Positions 24,535 to 35,385 are shown, counted from the first letter of the stretch. The stretch: 64,000 nt of DNA from Galbibacter orientalis DSM 19592 (GCF_000260115.1 NZ_JH651379.1:744001-808000); one strand, 5' to 3'. Numbers and translations are program-made. Notes: generated from the letters alone by a model not told the origin.

Positions 24535-25233
24535 TCAAGAAAATTTTTTCTCGATAATCTCTAAAAAACGATTTTCATAAGTTTCTTTTCCCTCCCAATT
24601 TTCATAATCGGGTTTTATCATTTCAGTTATAAAACCATGGGCTTCTTCAAAAGAATCCATCGTATTAATTTGAGAAATCACTCTAATGTAATCTTCATTA
24701 CTGCCGTTAAATAAATGTTTTATAAATGCCAATTTATCATTCAAACCAATGGCAAAACCTCCTTTTAATTGTTCATTTAAAGAGCGGGCTCTTTTTTCTG
24801 CAACTGCAGTATTTCCGTTACTTACCTTTGGTGTTACCAAATCCATATCGCGTTTTACAAATGTAGGGTTTGGTGTTATTCCAGATAAGATGTCATCTAG
24901 TGTTTCTTCTTCTGGCATTTCTTGTACAATATCTCTAATAGTGTTTATAACAGGCGTCATAATTTCATCCTCATGTTCATTTGGGTTTGATTCTGGCACA
25001 TCAGAATTTCCCTTTAAAACAGAATTTGCAAGGATTTCAAACTTATCGGCTACTTCACTTCTTCCAGTAGTTGACTGTAATTCTCCAAAATGATCTTCAA
25101 CATACTTTAACAATGTCAACTTCTCATATAATTTTTGAGCCTCACTTTGCAAAGCATCAAGATTTTCTCTTCCTTTTAATTTTAAAATCCTGTGCGCTAT
25201 ACTAACTAATTCTTCTTCTAATTTCTTCTTCAT
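24535..25233 (-). CDS. Conserved cytoplasmic protein of unknown function
   Basis: A 232-residue soluble acidic protein. The N-terminal 50 residues are probably helical (LEEELVSIAHRILKLKGREN, YEKLTLLKYVEDHFGEL), the middle is low in order, and the C-terminal 90 residues contain NEQLKGGFAIGLNDKLAFIK, FNGSNEDYIRVISQINTMD and IKPDYENWEGKE. This arrangement is familiar from flavobacterial genomes, often near tdk, but I know of no assigned function. Confidence 0.65.
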   Translation of the reverse strand: MKKKLEEELVSIAHRILKLKGRENLDALQSEAQKLYEKLTLLKYVEDHFGELQSTTGRSEVADKFEILANSVLKGNSDVPESNPNEHEDEIMTPVINTIRDIVQEMPEEETLDDILSGITPNPTFVKRDMDLVTPKVSNGNTAVAEKRARSLNEQLKGGFAIGLNDKLAFIKHLFNGSNEDYIRVISQINTMDSFEEAHGFITEMIKPDYENWEGKETYENRFLEIIEKKFS

Positions 25234-25536
25234 ACTATTGTTCTCTAAAGTTTAAAACTTTTCAATAAACACCAACTTGCTTGGTTTTAAGTTTATTACT
25301 ACCAAATACGCATAAAAGATAGCTATTTTTTTACTATTTCTCTATTAATTTTCTTTTAAAACTAAAACTGATGTTCCTTATAACAGTGAGCTTGCTTAAA
25401 CAGGTTTCTTAAAAAAAAGTTCACTTTTGTTGATATTATTTCTCCAATACTAAATCCAACTTTAAATATTTGCTTAAGTTTGTTTAGTTTTTCTAGAAAA
25501 GAAATCTCTTTTCTTTTCAGTACAGAAAATTACAAA
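25234..25536. other. Divergent intergenic region
   Basis: AT-rich gap between the unknown gene and tdk. It must hold two divergent promoters, but I see no clear TAnnTTTG element, repeat or RNA gene in it. Confidence 0.4.
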
Positions 25537-26220
25537 ATGTTTCTCGAAAATACAGTAAATCATAAAGAGCAATTTGGCTGGATAGAAGTCATCTGCGGAT
25601 CCATGTTTTCCGGTAAAACCGAAGAGCTTATCCGTAGGCTAAAACGTGCCCAATTTGCAAGGCAAAGAGTAGAAATTTTTAAACCAGCGGTAGATGTTCG
25701 TTATGATGATGAAATGGTGGTTTCTCATGATGCTAATGAAATCCGTTCTACGCCCGTTCCTGCCGCAGCTAATATTCGTTTATTAGCAGATGGTTGCGAT
25801 GTTGTTGGTATTGATGAAGCTCAATTTTTTGATGATGAAATTGTATCGGTATGTAACGATCTTGCCAATAAAGGCATAAGAGTAGTGGTAGCTGGATTAG
25901 ACATGGATTTTAAAGGAAATCCATTTGGTCCCATGCCTGCTTTAATGGCTACTGCCGAGTATGTTACCAAAGTACACGCCATTTGTACCCGAACAGGAAA
26001 TCTTGCTAATTACAGTTTTAGAAAATCTACTAATGATAAATTAGTATTACTTGGAGAAACAGAAGAGTATGAACCTTTAAGTAGAGCTGCTTTTTTTAAA
26101 GCTATGCTGAGAGAAAAAGTACAAAAAATAGAAGTAAAAGATCCTGTTGAATTACTTTCAAAAGAAAGTGGAAAAAATATTGATGATGACGAAAATTCAG
26201 GAAACAACCCTAGAAATTAA
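25537..26220 (+). CDS. tdk: Thymidine kinase
   Basis: A type II thymidine kinase. [16 protein letters not shown] is the P-loop, [14 protein letters not shown] the Walker B / catalytic glutamate region, and [15 protein letters not shown] the lasso region. The zinc-binding cysteines of the E. coli enzyme are mostly missing (one Cys in ICTRTGN), as in other flavobacterial members. I chose the ATG at 25537 ([15 protein letters not shown]); a TTG 57 bp upstream gives an unlikely leader. The end overlaps alr by 38 bp. Confidence 0.93.
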   Translation: MFLENTVNHKEQFGWIEVICGSMFSGKTEELIRRLKRAQFARQRVEIFKPAVDVRYDDEMVVSHDANEIRSTPVPAAANIRLLADGCDVVGIDEAQFFDDEIVSVCNDLANKGIRVVVAGLDMDFKGNPFGPMPALMATAEYVTKVHAICTRTGNLANYSFRKSTNDKLVLLGETEEYEPLSRAAFFKAMLREKVQKIEVKDPVELLSKESGKNIDDDENSGNNPRN

Positions 26221-27289
26221 TCTCCCAGCATTACAAAATAATTTATCTTTTTTAAAGTCTAAAATAAAACCGTCTACCAAGTTTATGGCGGTTGTAAAAG
26301 CATATGCCTACGGAAGTGACGCCGAACAATTAGCCCTTTTTCTAGAAAAACTTCAAGTGGATTATTTTGCGGTGGCTTATACCGATGAAGGAATTGCATT
26401 AAGAAAAGCTGGCGTTACCAAGCCTATTTTAGTTTTGCACCCGCTCCCTATACATTTTCCAGAGCTTATTGCTTATAAATTAGAACCTAGCCTTTATAAC
26501 AAGTACGTTTTTGATGCCTTTTTAATAGCTTCGGAAAAGGAAAAAGAATATCCTGTGCATCTAAAATTTAACACTGGACTCAATAGGCTTGGTTTTTCTG
26601 CGGAAGACATTTCTACCTTAGAAAACCATTTGATTAACAATGAAAATATAAAGGTTGCCTCCGTATTTTCGCATTTAGGAGCTTCGGAAGATTTGACAGA
26701 AAAAGCATTTACACTTCAGCAAATTACTTCGTTTAAAGAAATAACAAATCGTTTACTTTCACTATTAAATTATAAACCCTTACTCCATATTCTAAATACT
26801 TCTGGCATATTAAATTATGCCGACATAGCTCAATTTGACATGGTAAGAAGTGGTATTGGTCTTTATGGTTTTGGAAATGATGCTCGTTTTAAAGAAGACT
26901 TTAAACCTGTAGTTGCTTTAAAAAGTGTGATTTCTCAAATTCATAGCATTACACCTAACCAAAGCATAGGCTACAATAAGGGGCATATTGCAAAGACAAC
27001 TATGAAAACAGCAACGATTCCTTTAGGACACGCCGATGGAATTGGCAGACACTATGGAAAGGGAAAAGGTTTTTTAACAGTACACGGAAAAAAATGCCCT
27101 ATTATTGGTAATGTATGTATGGATATGCTTATGATAGACGTTACTAATGTAGCGTGTAAAGAAGGAGACGAAGTTGTTGTTTTTGGAGAAAACCCAACGG
27201 CTAGTGAATTTGCTGCTACCGCTGGAACAATTTCTTACGAAATCCTAACTGCCATTTCCCAAAGGATAAGACGTAAAATTGTTTATTAG
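26183..27289 (+). CDS. alr: Alanine racemase
   Basis: A 368-residue PLP enzyme that interconverts L- and D-alanine for peptidoglycan. [16 protein letters not shown] contains the PLP lysine, [11 protein letters not shown] the catalytic tyrosine and [13 protein letters not shown] the C-terminal substrate site. The ATG at 26183 (or the adjacent one at 26186) lies inside the end of tdk; an upstream TTG at 26147 gives an implausible extension. The pair is probably translated from one message. Confidence 0.93.
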   Translation: MMTKIQETTLEINLPALQNNLSFLKSKIKPSTKFMAVVKAYAYGSDAEQLALFLEKLQVDYFAVAYTDEGIALRKAGVTKPILVLHPLPIHFPELIAYKLEPSLYNKYVFDAFLIASEKEKEYPVHLKFNTGLNRLGFSAEDISTLENHLINNENIKVASVFSHLGASEDLTEKAFTLQQITSFKEITNRLLSLLNYKPLLHILNTSGILNYADIAQFDMVRSGIGLYGFGNDARFKEDFKPVVALKSVISQIHSITPNQSIGYNKGHIAKTTMKTATIPLGHADGIGRHYGKGKGFLTVHGKKCPIIGNVCMDMLMIDVTNVACKEGDEVVVFGENPTASEFAATAGTISYEILTAISQRIRRKIVY

Positions 27290-27404
27290 GTATTTGTAAA
27301 GAATTACATTCTCTATAAATAATATTTAGCACTCAATTTTTTCATTATTTATCGACTAAAAACTTTATCATTTTTTTTATATCTTTATTTAATGACTAAA
27401 TTAA

Positions 27405-27500
27405 CTACCTCGGGGCAAACTCACAAGGTATTCAAAGGAAACAAATTTAATTCATTTCGACGCAGAGCGTCGGGGAATTAGACCCTCTATGAGGGATTAA
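27405..27500 (+). repeat. Interspersed repeat family R2, copy 1
   Basis: Begins CTACCTCGGGG, passes through CACAAGGTATTCAAAGGAAA and ends CCTCTATGAGGGATT. Both ends can form short hairpins (TACCT...AGGTA and CCTC-TAT-GAGG). It fills the gap between alr and mscL. Other copies: 28965, 41506 (partial), 47052 (partial), 53269, 60201. Confidence 0.75.
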
Positions 27501-27513
27501 CACAAAAACATAT

Positions 27514-27936
27514 ATGGGATTTTTTAAAGATTTTAAAGCTTTCTTACTAAAAGGCGATATCGTAAACTTGGCTACCGCCGTAATTGTGGGTGGTGCCTTC
27601 GGAAAAATTGTTACTTCTTTTACAAAAGATATTTTAATGCCTCCCATAGGAATGCTTCTTGGGGGTGTAAAATTTACTGAACTTAAAATTGTTTTAAAAG
27701 ATGCTGTTTTAAACGGGGAAGAAGTCGTAACAGAAGCCGTAACCATTAATTATGGTATGTTTATCCAAACAATAATGGATTTTGTAATTATAGGTTTCTG
27801 TATTTTTATGGTATTAAAAGCATACGAAAAAACTAAAAAGAAAGAAGAAGAAACGCCTGCAGCGCCTGCTGGACCTACTACCGAAGAATTGTTAGCAGAA
27901 ATTAGAGACGAGCTTAAAAAGCAAAACACTAAATAA
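27514..27936 (+). CDS. mscL: Large-conductance mechanosensitive channel MscL
   Basis: A 140-residue MscL. FKDFKAFLLKGDIVNLATAVIVGGAFGKIV (parts FLLKGDIVNLATAV and IVGGAFGKIV) is the N-terminal amphipathic helix and first transmembrane helix, DILMPPIGMLLGGV the loop entry, TIMDFVIIGFCIFMVLKAYE the second helix, and TTEELLAEIRDELKKQ the cytoplasmic bundle. It opens at high membrane tension to release solutes in osmotic downshock. Confidence 0.95.
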   Translation: MGFFKDFKAFLLKGDIVNLATAVIVGGAFGKIVTSFTKDILMPPIGMLLGGVKFTELKIVLKDAVLNGEEVVTEAVTINYGMFIQTIMDFVIIGFCIFMVLKAYEKTKKKEEETPAAPAGPTTEELLAEIRDELKKQNTK

Positions 27937-27983
27937 TATAGCTCATTAATTGAGACAAAACCGCTACACACGTAGTCTAACTT

Positions 27984-28013
27984 AAACCACCTTATAAACA
28001 GGTGGTTTTTTTA
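27984..28013 (+). terminator. Intrinsic terminator after mscL
   Basis: AAACCACC / GGTGGTTT stem with a 9-base loop, followed by a run of T. Confidence 0.85.
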
Positions 28014-28057
28014 GTACTGTTATATTATAAAGGACTACTGTAGGCTATAAAAAATTA

Positions 28058-28870
28058 CTACTTCCATCTCCTTTGGTATGGATATGTTTCGTAAATACTA
28101 TTGTCTTCATTTATCGAAAATCCATTTTCTGCGTCTAAATTTGCTTCTGCATAAAGCGCGCTCGCTTCCTCTATTTTCTCTAATTTAAACAAGCAAGTGG
28201 CTTTAAAAAACTTAACATCTGCAAACTCCTTGTATTGCAATAAAGACTTATCAAACTGTACAATTGCTTCTTCCCACTTATCTTGTTCATATAAAGAAAT
28301 TCCGTAATAAAATAAATCTAAGTAATGTCCTTCTCCCCATTGCTCTTTTTGGTTAAAAATATCGTCTTTAAAAATTTTTTCTGCCTTTTGAAATTCATTT
28401 AATTGTAATAAAGATAGTGCTATATAGAAATTGTAAGTATGATCCATTACATAATTGTTTCCTTCTAACTCTTTAGCTTTTTCAAAGTCTACAATAGCAT
28501 CACGATACGTTTTAGCAAAAATGCATTTTATAAATGCCCGATAGCCTAAATATCGTTTTGGATTGTATTTTACTGCCTTATCAATATATTCCATCCCTAC
28601 CTCATATTTTCTTGCTTTAAAATAAGGCATTGCTTTTTGTTGCCATAAATATGCAATTGTGCTATCTACCGCCAAACCCTTATCCAAACAATCTTGCCAT
28701 TTTTTCATATCAAGATTGTAGTTATAAGCATGTGCACATTCTGCAGCATACATCTTGATAATGGAATCCTGAGTTTTTTTATCAACTACAACAGCATTCT
28801 CCCCGCTATTACTAATAGTAGTACAGCTACAAAGCTGGAAAATAATTATATAGAAAAATATTTTATTCAT
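28058..28870 (-). CDS. TPR-repeat lipoprotein
   Basis: A 270-residue lipoprotein. The signal peptide ends in a lipobox (FQLCSC, lipid on one of the cysteines near residue 14-16). Five or more tetratricopeptide-like helices follow (YFKARKYEVGMEYIDKAVKY, ALSLLQLNEFQKAEKIFKDD, GISLYEQDKWEEAIVQFDKS, ATCLFKLEKIEEASALYAEA). TPR lipoproteins serve as protein-binding scaffolds; the partner is unknown. Confidence 0.75.
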   Translation of the reverse strand: MNKIFFYIIIFQLCSCTTISNSGENAVVVDKKTQDSIIKMYAAECAHAYNYNLDMKKWQDCLDKGLAVDSTIAYLWQQKAMPYFKARKYEVGMEYIDKAVKYNPKRYLGYRAFIKCIFAKTYRDAIVDFEKAKELEGNNYVMDHTYNFYIALSLLQLNEFQKAEKIFKDDIFNQKEQWGEGHYLDLFYYGISLYEQDKWEEAIVQFDKSLLQYKEFADVKFFKATCLFKLEKIEEASALYAEANLDAENGFSINEDNSIYETYPYQRRWK

Positions 28871-29203
28871 TTAGTTTATTTTTAATCATATAAGGAAATA
28901 CCTCATCAAAACGTTCTATATAAGGCTCATCCATTTGATAACTGATATATTTATCTGCCAAATCAACTACCTCGAGGTAAGCCTACGAGGGATTCAAAGG
29001 AAAATAATTTAATCCATTTAGACGTAGAGCCCTACGGTAAATTCAGCACAGGCTCTGGGGAATAAAAACCTCTATGAGGGATTCAATAAATATAGTACAT
29101 TTTCTCTTCACCTACTCAATTTCTTCTTTTTTCTGAAAAACAATTTCTAAAAAGTTATTTTTATAACAATCTGTTATATTTTTTTGAATTTTCTTTTTTT
29201 AGG
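28871..29203. other. Intergenic region with one R2 repeat
   Basis: 333 bp between the TPR lipoprotein and the asd promoter. It is occupied mainly by the R2 repeat at 28965-29087; the remainder is AT-rich and holds no gene. Confidence 0.6.
28965..29087 (+). repeat. Interspersed repeat family R2, copy 2
   Basis: AACTACCTCGAGG ... GGATTCAAAGGAAAATAA ... CCTCTATGAGGGATTCAA. Same architecture as copy 1, with the longer middle (GAGCCCTACGG...CACAGGCTCTGGGG) that can form an internal stem. Confidence 0.75.
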
Positions 29204-29233
29204 TTGTACAACTGTGAATATTAATTACTTTTG
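29204..29233 (+). promoter_or_regulatory. Bacteroidota promoter for asd
   Basis: TTG at 29204-29206 and TACTTTTG at 29226-29233 are separated by 19 bp, matching the TTTG-N19-TAnnTTTG pattern. A 150-nt leader precedes the asd ATG. Confidence 0.6.
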
Positions 29234-29384
29234 CCTTACATAATTGAAGAAGAAACAAGTTTACCAGCAATAAACTTTACATTAATACGATAAAGATGAA
29301 ACATCCATGTCTAAATGTAGACATCCTGTAAAATGATTATTTTAGATGTTCCATGTTACCGTTAAAAACAATAAAAATAAACAC

Positions 29385-30374
29385 ATGAAAATAGCCGTTG
29401 TAGGAGCAACCGGAATGGTTGGAGAAGTAATGCTTAAAGTTTTAGAGGAACGTAATTTCCCTATTACAGAATTATTATTAGTTGCATCAGAGCGATCTGT
29501 AGGAAAAGAACTTTCTTTTAAAGATAAAACATATAAAGTAATAGGTCTAGAAGATGCTGTGGCTGCAAAACCAGACATCGCCATTTTCTCTGCCGGTGGT
29601 GGAACTTCATTAGAATGGGCACCAAAATTTGCAGAAGCTGGGGTTACCGTTATCGATAATTCTTCGGCTTGGCGTATGGATCCTACAAAGAAATTAGTAG
29701 TTCCAGAAATTAATGCAAATGAGCTTACAAAAGAAGACAAAATAATTGCGAACCCTAACTGCTCTACTATTCAGTTAGTAATGGCATTAGCACCACTACA
29801 CAAACAATACCGAATGAAGCGTGTGGTAGTTTCTACCTATCAATCTATTTCTGGTACGGGTGTAAAAGCTGTTAAACAGTTGGAAAACGAGTTGGCTGGT
29901 GTAGAAGGAGAAATGGCTTACCCTTATCCAATTAACAGAAATGCCTTACCTCATTGTGATGTTTTTGAAGAAAATGGATACACAAAAGAGGAAATGAAAT
30001 TAGCCCGCGAGCCACAAAAAATATTAAGCGATAAAACATTTGCTGTATCTGCAACAGCAGTTAGAATTCCTACTTCTGGGGGACACTCTGAAGCTGTAAA
30101 TGTTCAATTTGAAAAAGATTTTACTTTAGCAGATATCCGAAGAGTTTTAAACGATACTCCTGGGGTTGTAGTGCAAGATAATCCAGATACAAATACATAT
30201 CCAATGCCAATTTATGCGCATGATAAAGACGATGTGTTTGTAGGAAGAATTCGAAGAGATGAGTCGCAACCTAACACCCTTAATATGTGGATTGTAGCCG
30301 ATAACCTTCGTAAAGGTGCTGCAACAAACGCAGTACAAATTGCTGAGTATTTGGTAGAAAATAAATTGGTGTAA
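29385..30374 (+). CDS. asd: Aspartate-semialdehyde dehydrogenase
   Basis: A 329-residue enzyme that reduces aspartyl phosphate to the semialdehyde for lysine, threonine, methionine and diaminopimelate synthesis. MKIAVVGATGMVGEVM is the NADP-binding loop, NPNCSTIQLVMAL holds the catalytic cysteine and PTSGGHSEAVNV the catalytic histidine. I start at this ATG because it begins the canonical N-terminus; the frame is open for 13 codons before it. A strong terminator follows. Confidence 0.96.
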   Translation: MKIAVVGATGMVGEVMLKVLEERNFPITELLLVASERSVGKELSFKDKTYKVIGLEDAVAAKPDIAIFSAGGGTSLEWAPKFAEAGVTVIDNSSAWRMDPTKKLVVPEINANELTKEDKIIANPNCSTIQLVMALAPLHKQYRMKRVVVSTYQSISGTGVKAVKQLENELAGVEGEMAYPYPINRNALPHCDVFEENGYTKEEMKLAREPQKILSDKTFAVSATAVRIPTSGGHSEAVNVQFEKDFTLADIRRVLNDTPGVVVQDNPDTNTYPMPIYAHDKDDVFVGRIRRDESQPNTLNMWIVADNLRKGAATNAVQIAEYLVENKLV

Positions 30375-30397
30375 TAAGGATACCATAAAAATATGTT

Positions 30398-30435
30398 AAA
30401 AAAGCCCTTGATAGTAAGCTATCAAGGGCTTTTTC
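30398..30435 (+). terminator. Intrinsic terminator after asd
   Basis: 11-bp perfect stem GCCCTTGATAG / CTATCAAGGGC with a TAAG loop, flanked by A-run and T-run, so it could work in both directions. Confidence 0.9.
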
Positions 30436-30471
30436 TTTAAATTATCCTCGCTAATTACTAATCAATAAATA

Positions 30472-32631
30472 ATGAAGAAACTCATCACTTGCGTAGTGAT
30501 TGCTGGGGTTTTAACCTCTTGTGATACTACCGAAAACAAAAAAGATTTAACATTGAAATATCCTGCTACTAAAAAAGTAGATACCGTAAACACCTATTTC
30601 GGTACCGAAGTAAAAGACCCATACCGTTGGTTGGAAGACGACCGCTCTGAAGAAACTGCTACTTGGGTAAAAAATGAAAATGAAGTAACTTTTGGGTATC
30701 TGGAAAAAATCCCTTTTAGAAATCAGTTAAAAGGACGATTAGAAAAACTATGGAATTTCGAGAAAATTTCTGCCCCTTTTAAAGAAGGAGATTATACGTA
30801 TTACTACAAAAATGACGGACTACAGAATCAATATGTAGTGTACCGCAAAAAAGGAGAAGAAGGAAACGAAGAAGTATTTTTAGATCCAAATACTTTTTCT
30901 GAAGACGGAACTACTTCTTTAGGCGGATTAAGTTTTTCTAAAAGTGGAAATCTAGCTGCTTACTCAATCTCTGAAGGAGGAAGCGATTGGAGAAAAGTAA
31001 TTATAAAAGATGCTAAAACTAAAGAAATTGTAGAAGATACTATAGTTGATGTAAAGTTTAGCGGCCTCTCTTGGAAAGGAGACGAAGGCTTCTTTTATTC
31101 GAGCTACGACAAGCCAAAAGGAAGTGAACTTTCAGCAAAAACAGATCAGCATAAATTGTACTACCATAAATTAGGAACTCCTCAAAAAGACGATCAGCTT
31201 ATATTTGGAGGGACAGAAGCCGAGAAACACCGTTATGTTGGTGGAAACGTTACCGAGGACAATAATTATTTATTAATTAGTGCATCTATTTCCACCTCTG
31301 GAAACAAGCTATTTATTAAAGACCTCAATAAAAAGAACGCTCCTTTAATTCCCATCATCGAAACTACAGAAAGTGATACTTATGTAATAGAAAATGTAGG
31401 TTCTAAACTTTATTTGGTAACCAATTTAAACGCTCCAAACAAAAAAATAGTTACTGTAGATGCTTCTAATCCGAGTCCAGAAAATTGGGAAGATTTTATT
31501 TCAGAAACAGAACATGTTTTGAGTCCGAATACGGGAAGTGGTTATTTCTTTGCGGAATATATGGTGGATGCCGTTTCTCAAGTAAAGCAATATGATTACG
31601 ACGGGAAATTAGTTCGAGATGTTAAATTACCAGGTATTGGAAGTGTTGGTGGTTTTGGAAGTAAAAAGGAAGACGATGTAATCTATTATTCTTTTACCAA
31701 TTACAACACCCCAGGAAGTACTTATAAATACAATCCTGAAACAGGAGAGTCTGAAGTTTATTGGACTCCAGAAATAGATTTTAATAGCAACGATTTCGAG
31801 TCAAAACAAGTTTTTTATACTTCAAAAGATGGTACAAAAGTTCCTATGCTTATTACCTATAAAAAAGGAATCGAGCTTAACGGAAAAAACCCAACTATTC
31901 TTTATGGTTACGGCGGATTCAACATTAGCTTAACACCTTCATTTAGTACGGCTATGGCTGTTTGGTTAGAACAAGGTGGTGTGTATGCAGTTCCAAACTT
32001 ACGCGGTGGTGGAGAATACGGCAAAAAATGGCATGATGCTGGAACAAAACTTCAGAAACAAAATGTTTTTGACGACTTTATTGCAGCGGGAGAATACCTC
32101 ATCAAAGAAAATTATACTTCATCAGATTATTTAGCAATCCGCGGAGGTTCTAATGGAGGACTATTGGTTGGCGCAACCATGACACAGCGTCCAGATTTAA
32201 TGAAAGTAGCTTTACCAGCTGTAGGAGTTTTAGATATGCTTCGTTACCATACATTTACTGCGGGTGCAGGTTGGGCGTACGATTATGGTACTGCCGAAGA
32301 CGATAAAGAAATGTTTGAATACCTAAAAGCATATTCGCCTGTTCATAATGTAAAAGAAGGAACTGCTTATCCAGCAACGCTAATAACAACGGGAGACCAT
32401 GACGACCGCGTAGTACCTGCTCATAGTTTTAAATTTGCGGCAGAATTACAAGAAAAACAAAGTGGAAACAATCCTGTGCTTATTAGAATTGAAACCAATG
32501 CTGGACACGGAGCTGGAACTCCAGTAAGCAAAACAATAGACCAATATGCAGATATTTTTGGATTTACCCTTTACAATATGGGTTATAAAGAATTACCTAA
32601 CAAAGCTGCATTAAAAGAATTTAAAAAATAA
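30472..32631 (+). CDS. Prolyl oligopeptidase family serine peptidase (S9A), lipoprotein
   Basis: A 719-residue exported peptidase that cleaves short peptides after proline. The signal peptide ends in a lipobox (VLTSCDTT, Cys near residue 17). A beta-propeller domain (about 75-430) gates the hydrolase domain. Catalytic residues: Ser in [13 protein letters not shown], Asp in [12 protein letters not shown] and His in [11 protein letters not shown]. Followed after 10 bp by an M28 peptidase gene; both probably process peptides in the periplasm. Confidence 0.93.
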   Translation: MKKLITCVVIAGVLTSCDTTENKKDLTLKYPATKKVDTVNTYFGTEVKDPYRWLEDDRSEETATWVKNENEVTFGYLEKIPFRNQLKGRLEKLWNFEKISAPFKEGDYTYYYKNDGLQNQYVVYRKKGEEGNEEVFLDPNTFSEDGTTSLGGLSFSKSGNLAAYSISEGGSDWRKVIIKDAKTKEIVEDTIVDVKFSGLSWKGDEGFFYSSYDKPKGSELSAKTDQHKLYYHKLGTPQKDDQLIFGGTEAEKHRYVGGNVTEDNNYLLISASISTSGNKLFIKDLNKKNAPLIPIIETTESDTYVIENVGSKLYLVTNLNAPNKKIVTVDASNPSPENWEDFISETEHVLSPNTGSGYFFAEYMVDAVSQVKQYDYDGKLVRDVKLPGIGSVGGFGSKKEDDVIYYSFTNYNTPGSTYKYNPETGESEVYWTPEIDFNSNDFESKQVFYTSKDGTKVPMLITYKKGIELNGKNPTILYGYGGFNISLTPSFSTAMAVWLEQGGVYAVPNLRGGGEYGKKWHDAGTKLQKQNVFDDFIAAGEYLIKENYTSSDYLAIRGGSNGGLLVGATMTQRPDLMKVALPAVGVLDMLRYHTFTAGAGWAYDYGTAEDDKEMFEYLKAYSPVHNVKEGTAYPATLITTGDHDDRVVPAHSFKFAAELQEKQSGNNPVLIRIETNAGHGAGTPVSKTIDQYADIFGFTLYNMGYKELPNKAALKEFKK

Positions 32632-32641
32632 CCTATAGAAC

Positions 32642-34192
32642 ATGATTAAAAAAATAAACCTACTATCCGCATTCTTTATCATTACCAGTGTTGTAAATGC
32701 ACAAACCGATAAAGAAGTTATTGAGAATATTGTAAATGAAGCTTCTCAAAATTCGCAATTAAAAGAATTGGCTTATGAGCTTATGGATGGCATTGGTCCG
32801 CGTTTAGTGGGAACTCCACAGATGGAACAAGCGCATGACTGGGCCGTTAAGAAATTTGATTCTTGGGGTATTGCTGCAGAAAATGAAAAATGGGGCGAAT
32901 GGAAAGGCTGGGAACGAGGAATTACTCATATTGACATGGTCTATCCGCGTGTAAAAACTATTGAAGGCACACAGCTTGCTTGGAATCCTGGTACTTCTAG
33001 CAAAGGAGTTACAGCAGAATTAATAGTTCTTCCTACAGTAAAAGATTCCTTGGCTTTTGATAAATGGCTAAAATCTGTAAAAGGAAAAATTGTAATGGTT
33101 TCTATGAACCAGATTACTGGAAGACCAGACGATAATTGGGAAGAATATGCTACCCCAGAATCTTTTGAAAAAATGAAAGCAGAACGCGATTCTTTAGACA
33201 AAGCATGGCGAGATAACATGAGAAAAACGGGTTATACTTCTAGAACACTTCCAGAAGCATTAGAAAAAGCTGGCGCTGCTGGAATTGCACAATCCTATTG
33301 GTCTAAAGGTTTTGGAGTTAATAAAATTTTTAGTGCTCGTACTAAAAAAATTCCAATGGTAGATATTGCTTTAGAAGACTACGGAATGCTTTACAGAATG
33401 GTAGAGCATGGAGCAAAACCTCAACTTAAAATAGTAGCAGAAGCCAAAGACCTTGGCGTAGTTCCTACTTTTAATACCATCGCAACAATTAAAGGAACCG
33501 AAAAGCCAGAGGAGTATGTTATTCTTTCTGCTCATTTCGATTCGTGGGATGGAGGAACTGGAGCAACCGATAACGGTACTGGAACCATTACCATGATGGA
33601 AACTGCGAGAGTTTTAAAGAAAATGTATCCTAATCCAAAGCGTACTATTATTATCGGACTATGGGGAAGTGAGGAACAAGGGTTGAATGGCTCTCGTTCT
33701 TTTGTAGAAGACCATCCGGAGATTGTAAAAAATGTGCAAGCTGTATTTAATCAGGATAATGGAACCGGTAGGGTTGTAAATCTTTCTGGACAAGGATTTT
33801 TGCATTCGTATGATTATTTAGGAAAGTGGCTTAATGCTGTTCCTAAAGACGTTTCAAAACATATCGAAACTCATTTTCCAGGCACTCCTTCTAGAGGAGG
33901 TTCTGATTATGCCTCTTTTGTAGCCGCTGGTGCACCTGCATTTTCGTTAAGCTCTTTAAGCTGGTCTTATTGGAATTATACATGGCATACCAATAGAGAT
34001 ACTTATGATAAAATTGTTTTTGATGATGTTCAGAACAATGTAATTCTAACTGCTATTTTAACTTATATGGCTAGTGAAGATCCTGAAAAAACATCAACAG
34101 AAAAAAGTGTTTTACCTATTGATGATGAAACTGGAAAACCTCAAGAATGGCCTAGTCAAAGAGAACCTACTAGAAGAGGCGGTTTGGATTAA
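32642..34192 (+). CDS. M28 family zinc aminopeptidase, secreted
   Basis: A 516-residue peptidase with a signal peptide (residues 1-21) and an inserted PA-like domain (about 130-270). Zinc ligands and catalytic residues of the M28 family are visible in LSAHFDSWDGGTGATDNGTG (His, Asp), LWGSEEQGLNGSRSF (Glu pair), FNQDNGTG (Asp) and a distal TWHTNRDTYD (His). It removes N-terminal residues. Probably in one operon with the upstream prolyl oligopeptidase. Confidence 0.92.
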   Translation: MIKKINLLSAFFIITSVVNAQTDKEVIENIVNEASQNSQLKELAYELMDGIGPRLVGTPQMEQAHDWAVKKFDSWGIAAENEKWGEWKGWERGITHIDMVYPRVKTIEGTQLAWNPGTSSKGVTAELIVLPTVKDSLAFDKWLKSVKGKIVMVSMNQITGRPDDNWEEYATPESFEKMKAERDSLDKAWRDNMRKTGYTSRTLPEALEKAGAAGIAQSYWSKGFGVNKIFSARTKKIPMVDIALEDYGMLYRMVEHGAKPQLKIVAEAKDLGVVPTFNTIATIKGTEKPEEYVILSAHFDSWDGGTGATDNGTGTITMMETARVLKKMYPNPKRTIIIGLWGSEEQGLNGSRSFVEDHPEIVKNVQAVFNQDNGTGRVVNLSGQGFLHSYDYLGKWLNAVPKDVSKHIETHFPGTPSRGGSDYASFVAAGAPAFSLSSLSWSYWNYTWHTNRDTYDKIVFDDVQNNVILTAILTYMASEDPEKTSTEKSVLPIDDETGKPQEWPSQREPTRRGGLD

Positions 34193-34216
34193 AACAATAA
34201 TCCCTAACATAACAAT

Positions 34217-34256
34217 AAACCTCAAGGATTATTTAATCTTTGAGGTTTATTATTTT
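34217..34256 (+). terminator. Intrinsic terminator after the peptidase pair
   Basis: AAACCTCAA / TTGAGGTTT stem (34217-34225 / 34240-34248), followed by a T-rich tail. Confidence 0.8.
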
Positions 34257-34291
34257 CAATACCTTTAATCTCATTTCTGATATAAAAAACT

Positions 34292-34828
34292 ATGCAAGCT
34301 TTTGTTTTATTACTGCGAGGAATCAATGTTGGTGGTCATCGAAAAGTAAAAATGGCCGAACTAAAAGTTGTTCTTCAAGAACTCGATTTTCAAAATATAG
34401 CCACCTATATCCAAAGTGGAAATGTTATTTTTTCTACGGAAGAAACTAATATTTCAAAGCTTAAACATACCGCTGAAGAAGCTATAAAAGTACATTTTGG
34501 ATTTGCTGTGAGTTGTTTTATAATTCCGAAAGAAACTTTCTTAACAATTATCGAGAACAATCCGTTTATAGAAACTGAAGAAATTACCAAACTCTATATT
34601 ACTTTTTTAAATGAAACTCCAAATCCAGAAAAACTAGAAACCTTAAAAACTTTTGAGAGCTCAGATGAATTGTTTATTCTGAAAAATAATACTCTTTATT
34701 TCTGCTATGAAAATGGCTACGGAAAAGCAAAAATTGCTAATCCGTTTATTGAAAAGAAACTCAATTTACAAGCCACCACCAGAAATTGGAAAACAATGAT
34801 GAAGCTTCTGGAGATGTTGAATAGTTGA
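34292..34828 (+). CDS. DUF1697 domain protein
   Basis: A 178-residue soluble protein with the DUF1697 start MQAFVLLLRGINVGGHRKVK, TYIQSGNVIFSTEE, and an end with IANPFIEKKLNLQATTRNWK. Homologues are widespread in bacteria without an assigned activity. Convergent with the thiamine operon across a repeat region. Confidence 0.85.
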   Translation: MQAFVLLLRGINVGGHRKVKMAELKVVLQELDFQNIATYIQSGNVIFSTEETNISKLKHTAEEAIKVHFGFAVSCFIIPKETFLTIIENNPFIETEEITKLYITFLNETPNPEKLETLKTFESSDELFILKNNTLYFCYENGYGKAKIANPFIEKKLNLQATTRNWKTMMKLLEMLNS

Positions 34829-35385
34829 TTTGTTAGTTGTTAGTTGTTAGTTTAAAAATATTTCCCTTTTTTCAGACTTCCAACTCCCGATTTCTGACAT
34901 CTTTCTTTTTTCAACCTTTTTAACCTTCTCCTGACTTCCGACTTCCGACTTCCGACATCTTTCTTTTTAAATCCTTCAATCTTTAAATTTTTCAATATAA
35001 AGAAAAGTGCTCCGTAGGCGTACATTTTTGATCAAGAGTCAGGAACCAAGAGTCAAAAATGCAAAAAAAATTGTATCTGTTCTTTTTTCTTACCTCCCTT
35101 TACTCATTAACTTTTCACTCAAAGATGCAGAGGTTCAAAGTCATAAATTTGTTGATTTGAAAATTGTTCTGACTTCTTTCTTTTTTCAACCTTTTTAACC
35201 TTCTCCTGACTTCCGACTTCCGACTTCTTTCTTTTTCAATCCTTCAATCCTTCAATCTTTAAATTTTTCAATATAAAGAAAAGTGCTCCGTAAGCAGTTT
35301 TTTCATAGTAACAGCATAACTTTTTACTTCGGACTCCCGACTTCACTTTTTCACTTTAAAACATTACAAACTCTCAACCATCAAC
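34829..35385. repeat. Low-complexity repeat region, family R3
   Basis: 557 bp of semi-tandem repeats. Units such as GACTTCCGACTTCCGAC and TTTCAACCTTTTTAACCTTC recur, and TTTAAATTTTTCAATATAAA followed by GAAAAGTGCTCCGTA appears twice (near 34985 and 35262). Related segments occur at 39280-39630 and, in reverse orientation, at 58905-59160. No gene. Confidence 0.75.

Noticed and set aside
35007-35198. Reading frame within the R3 repeats
   Set aside because: Made of low-complexity repeat units with no start context or family; treated as non-coding.
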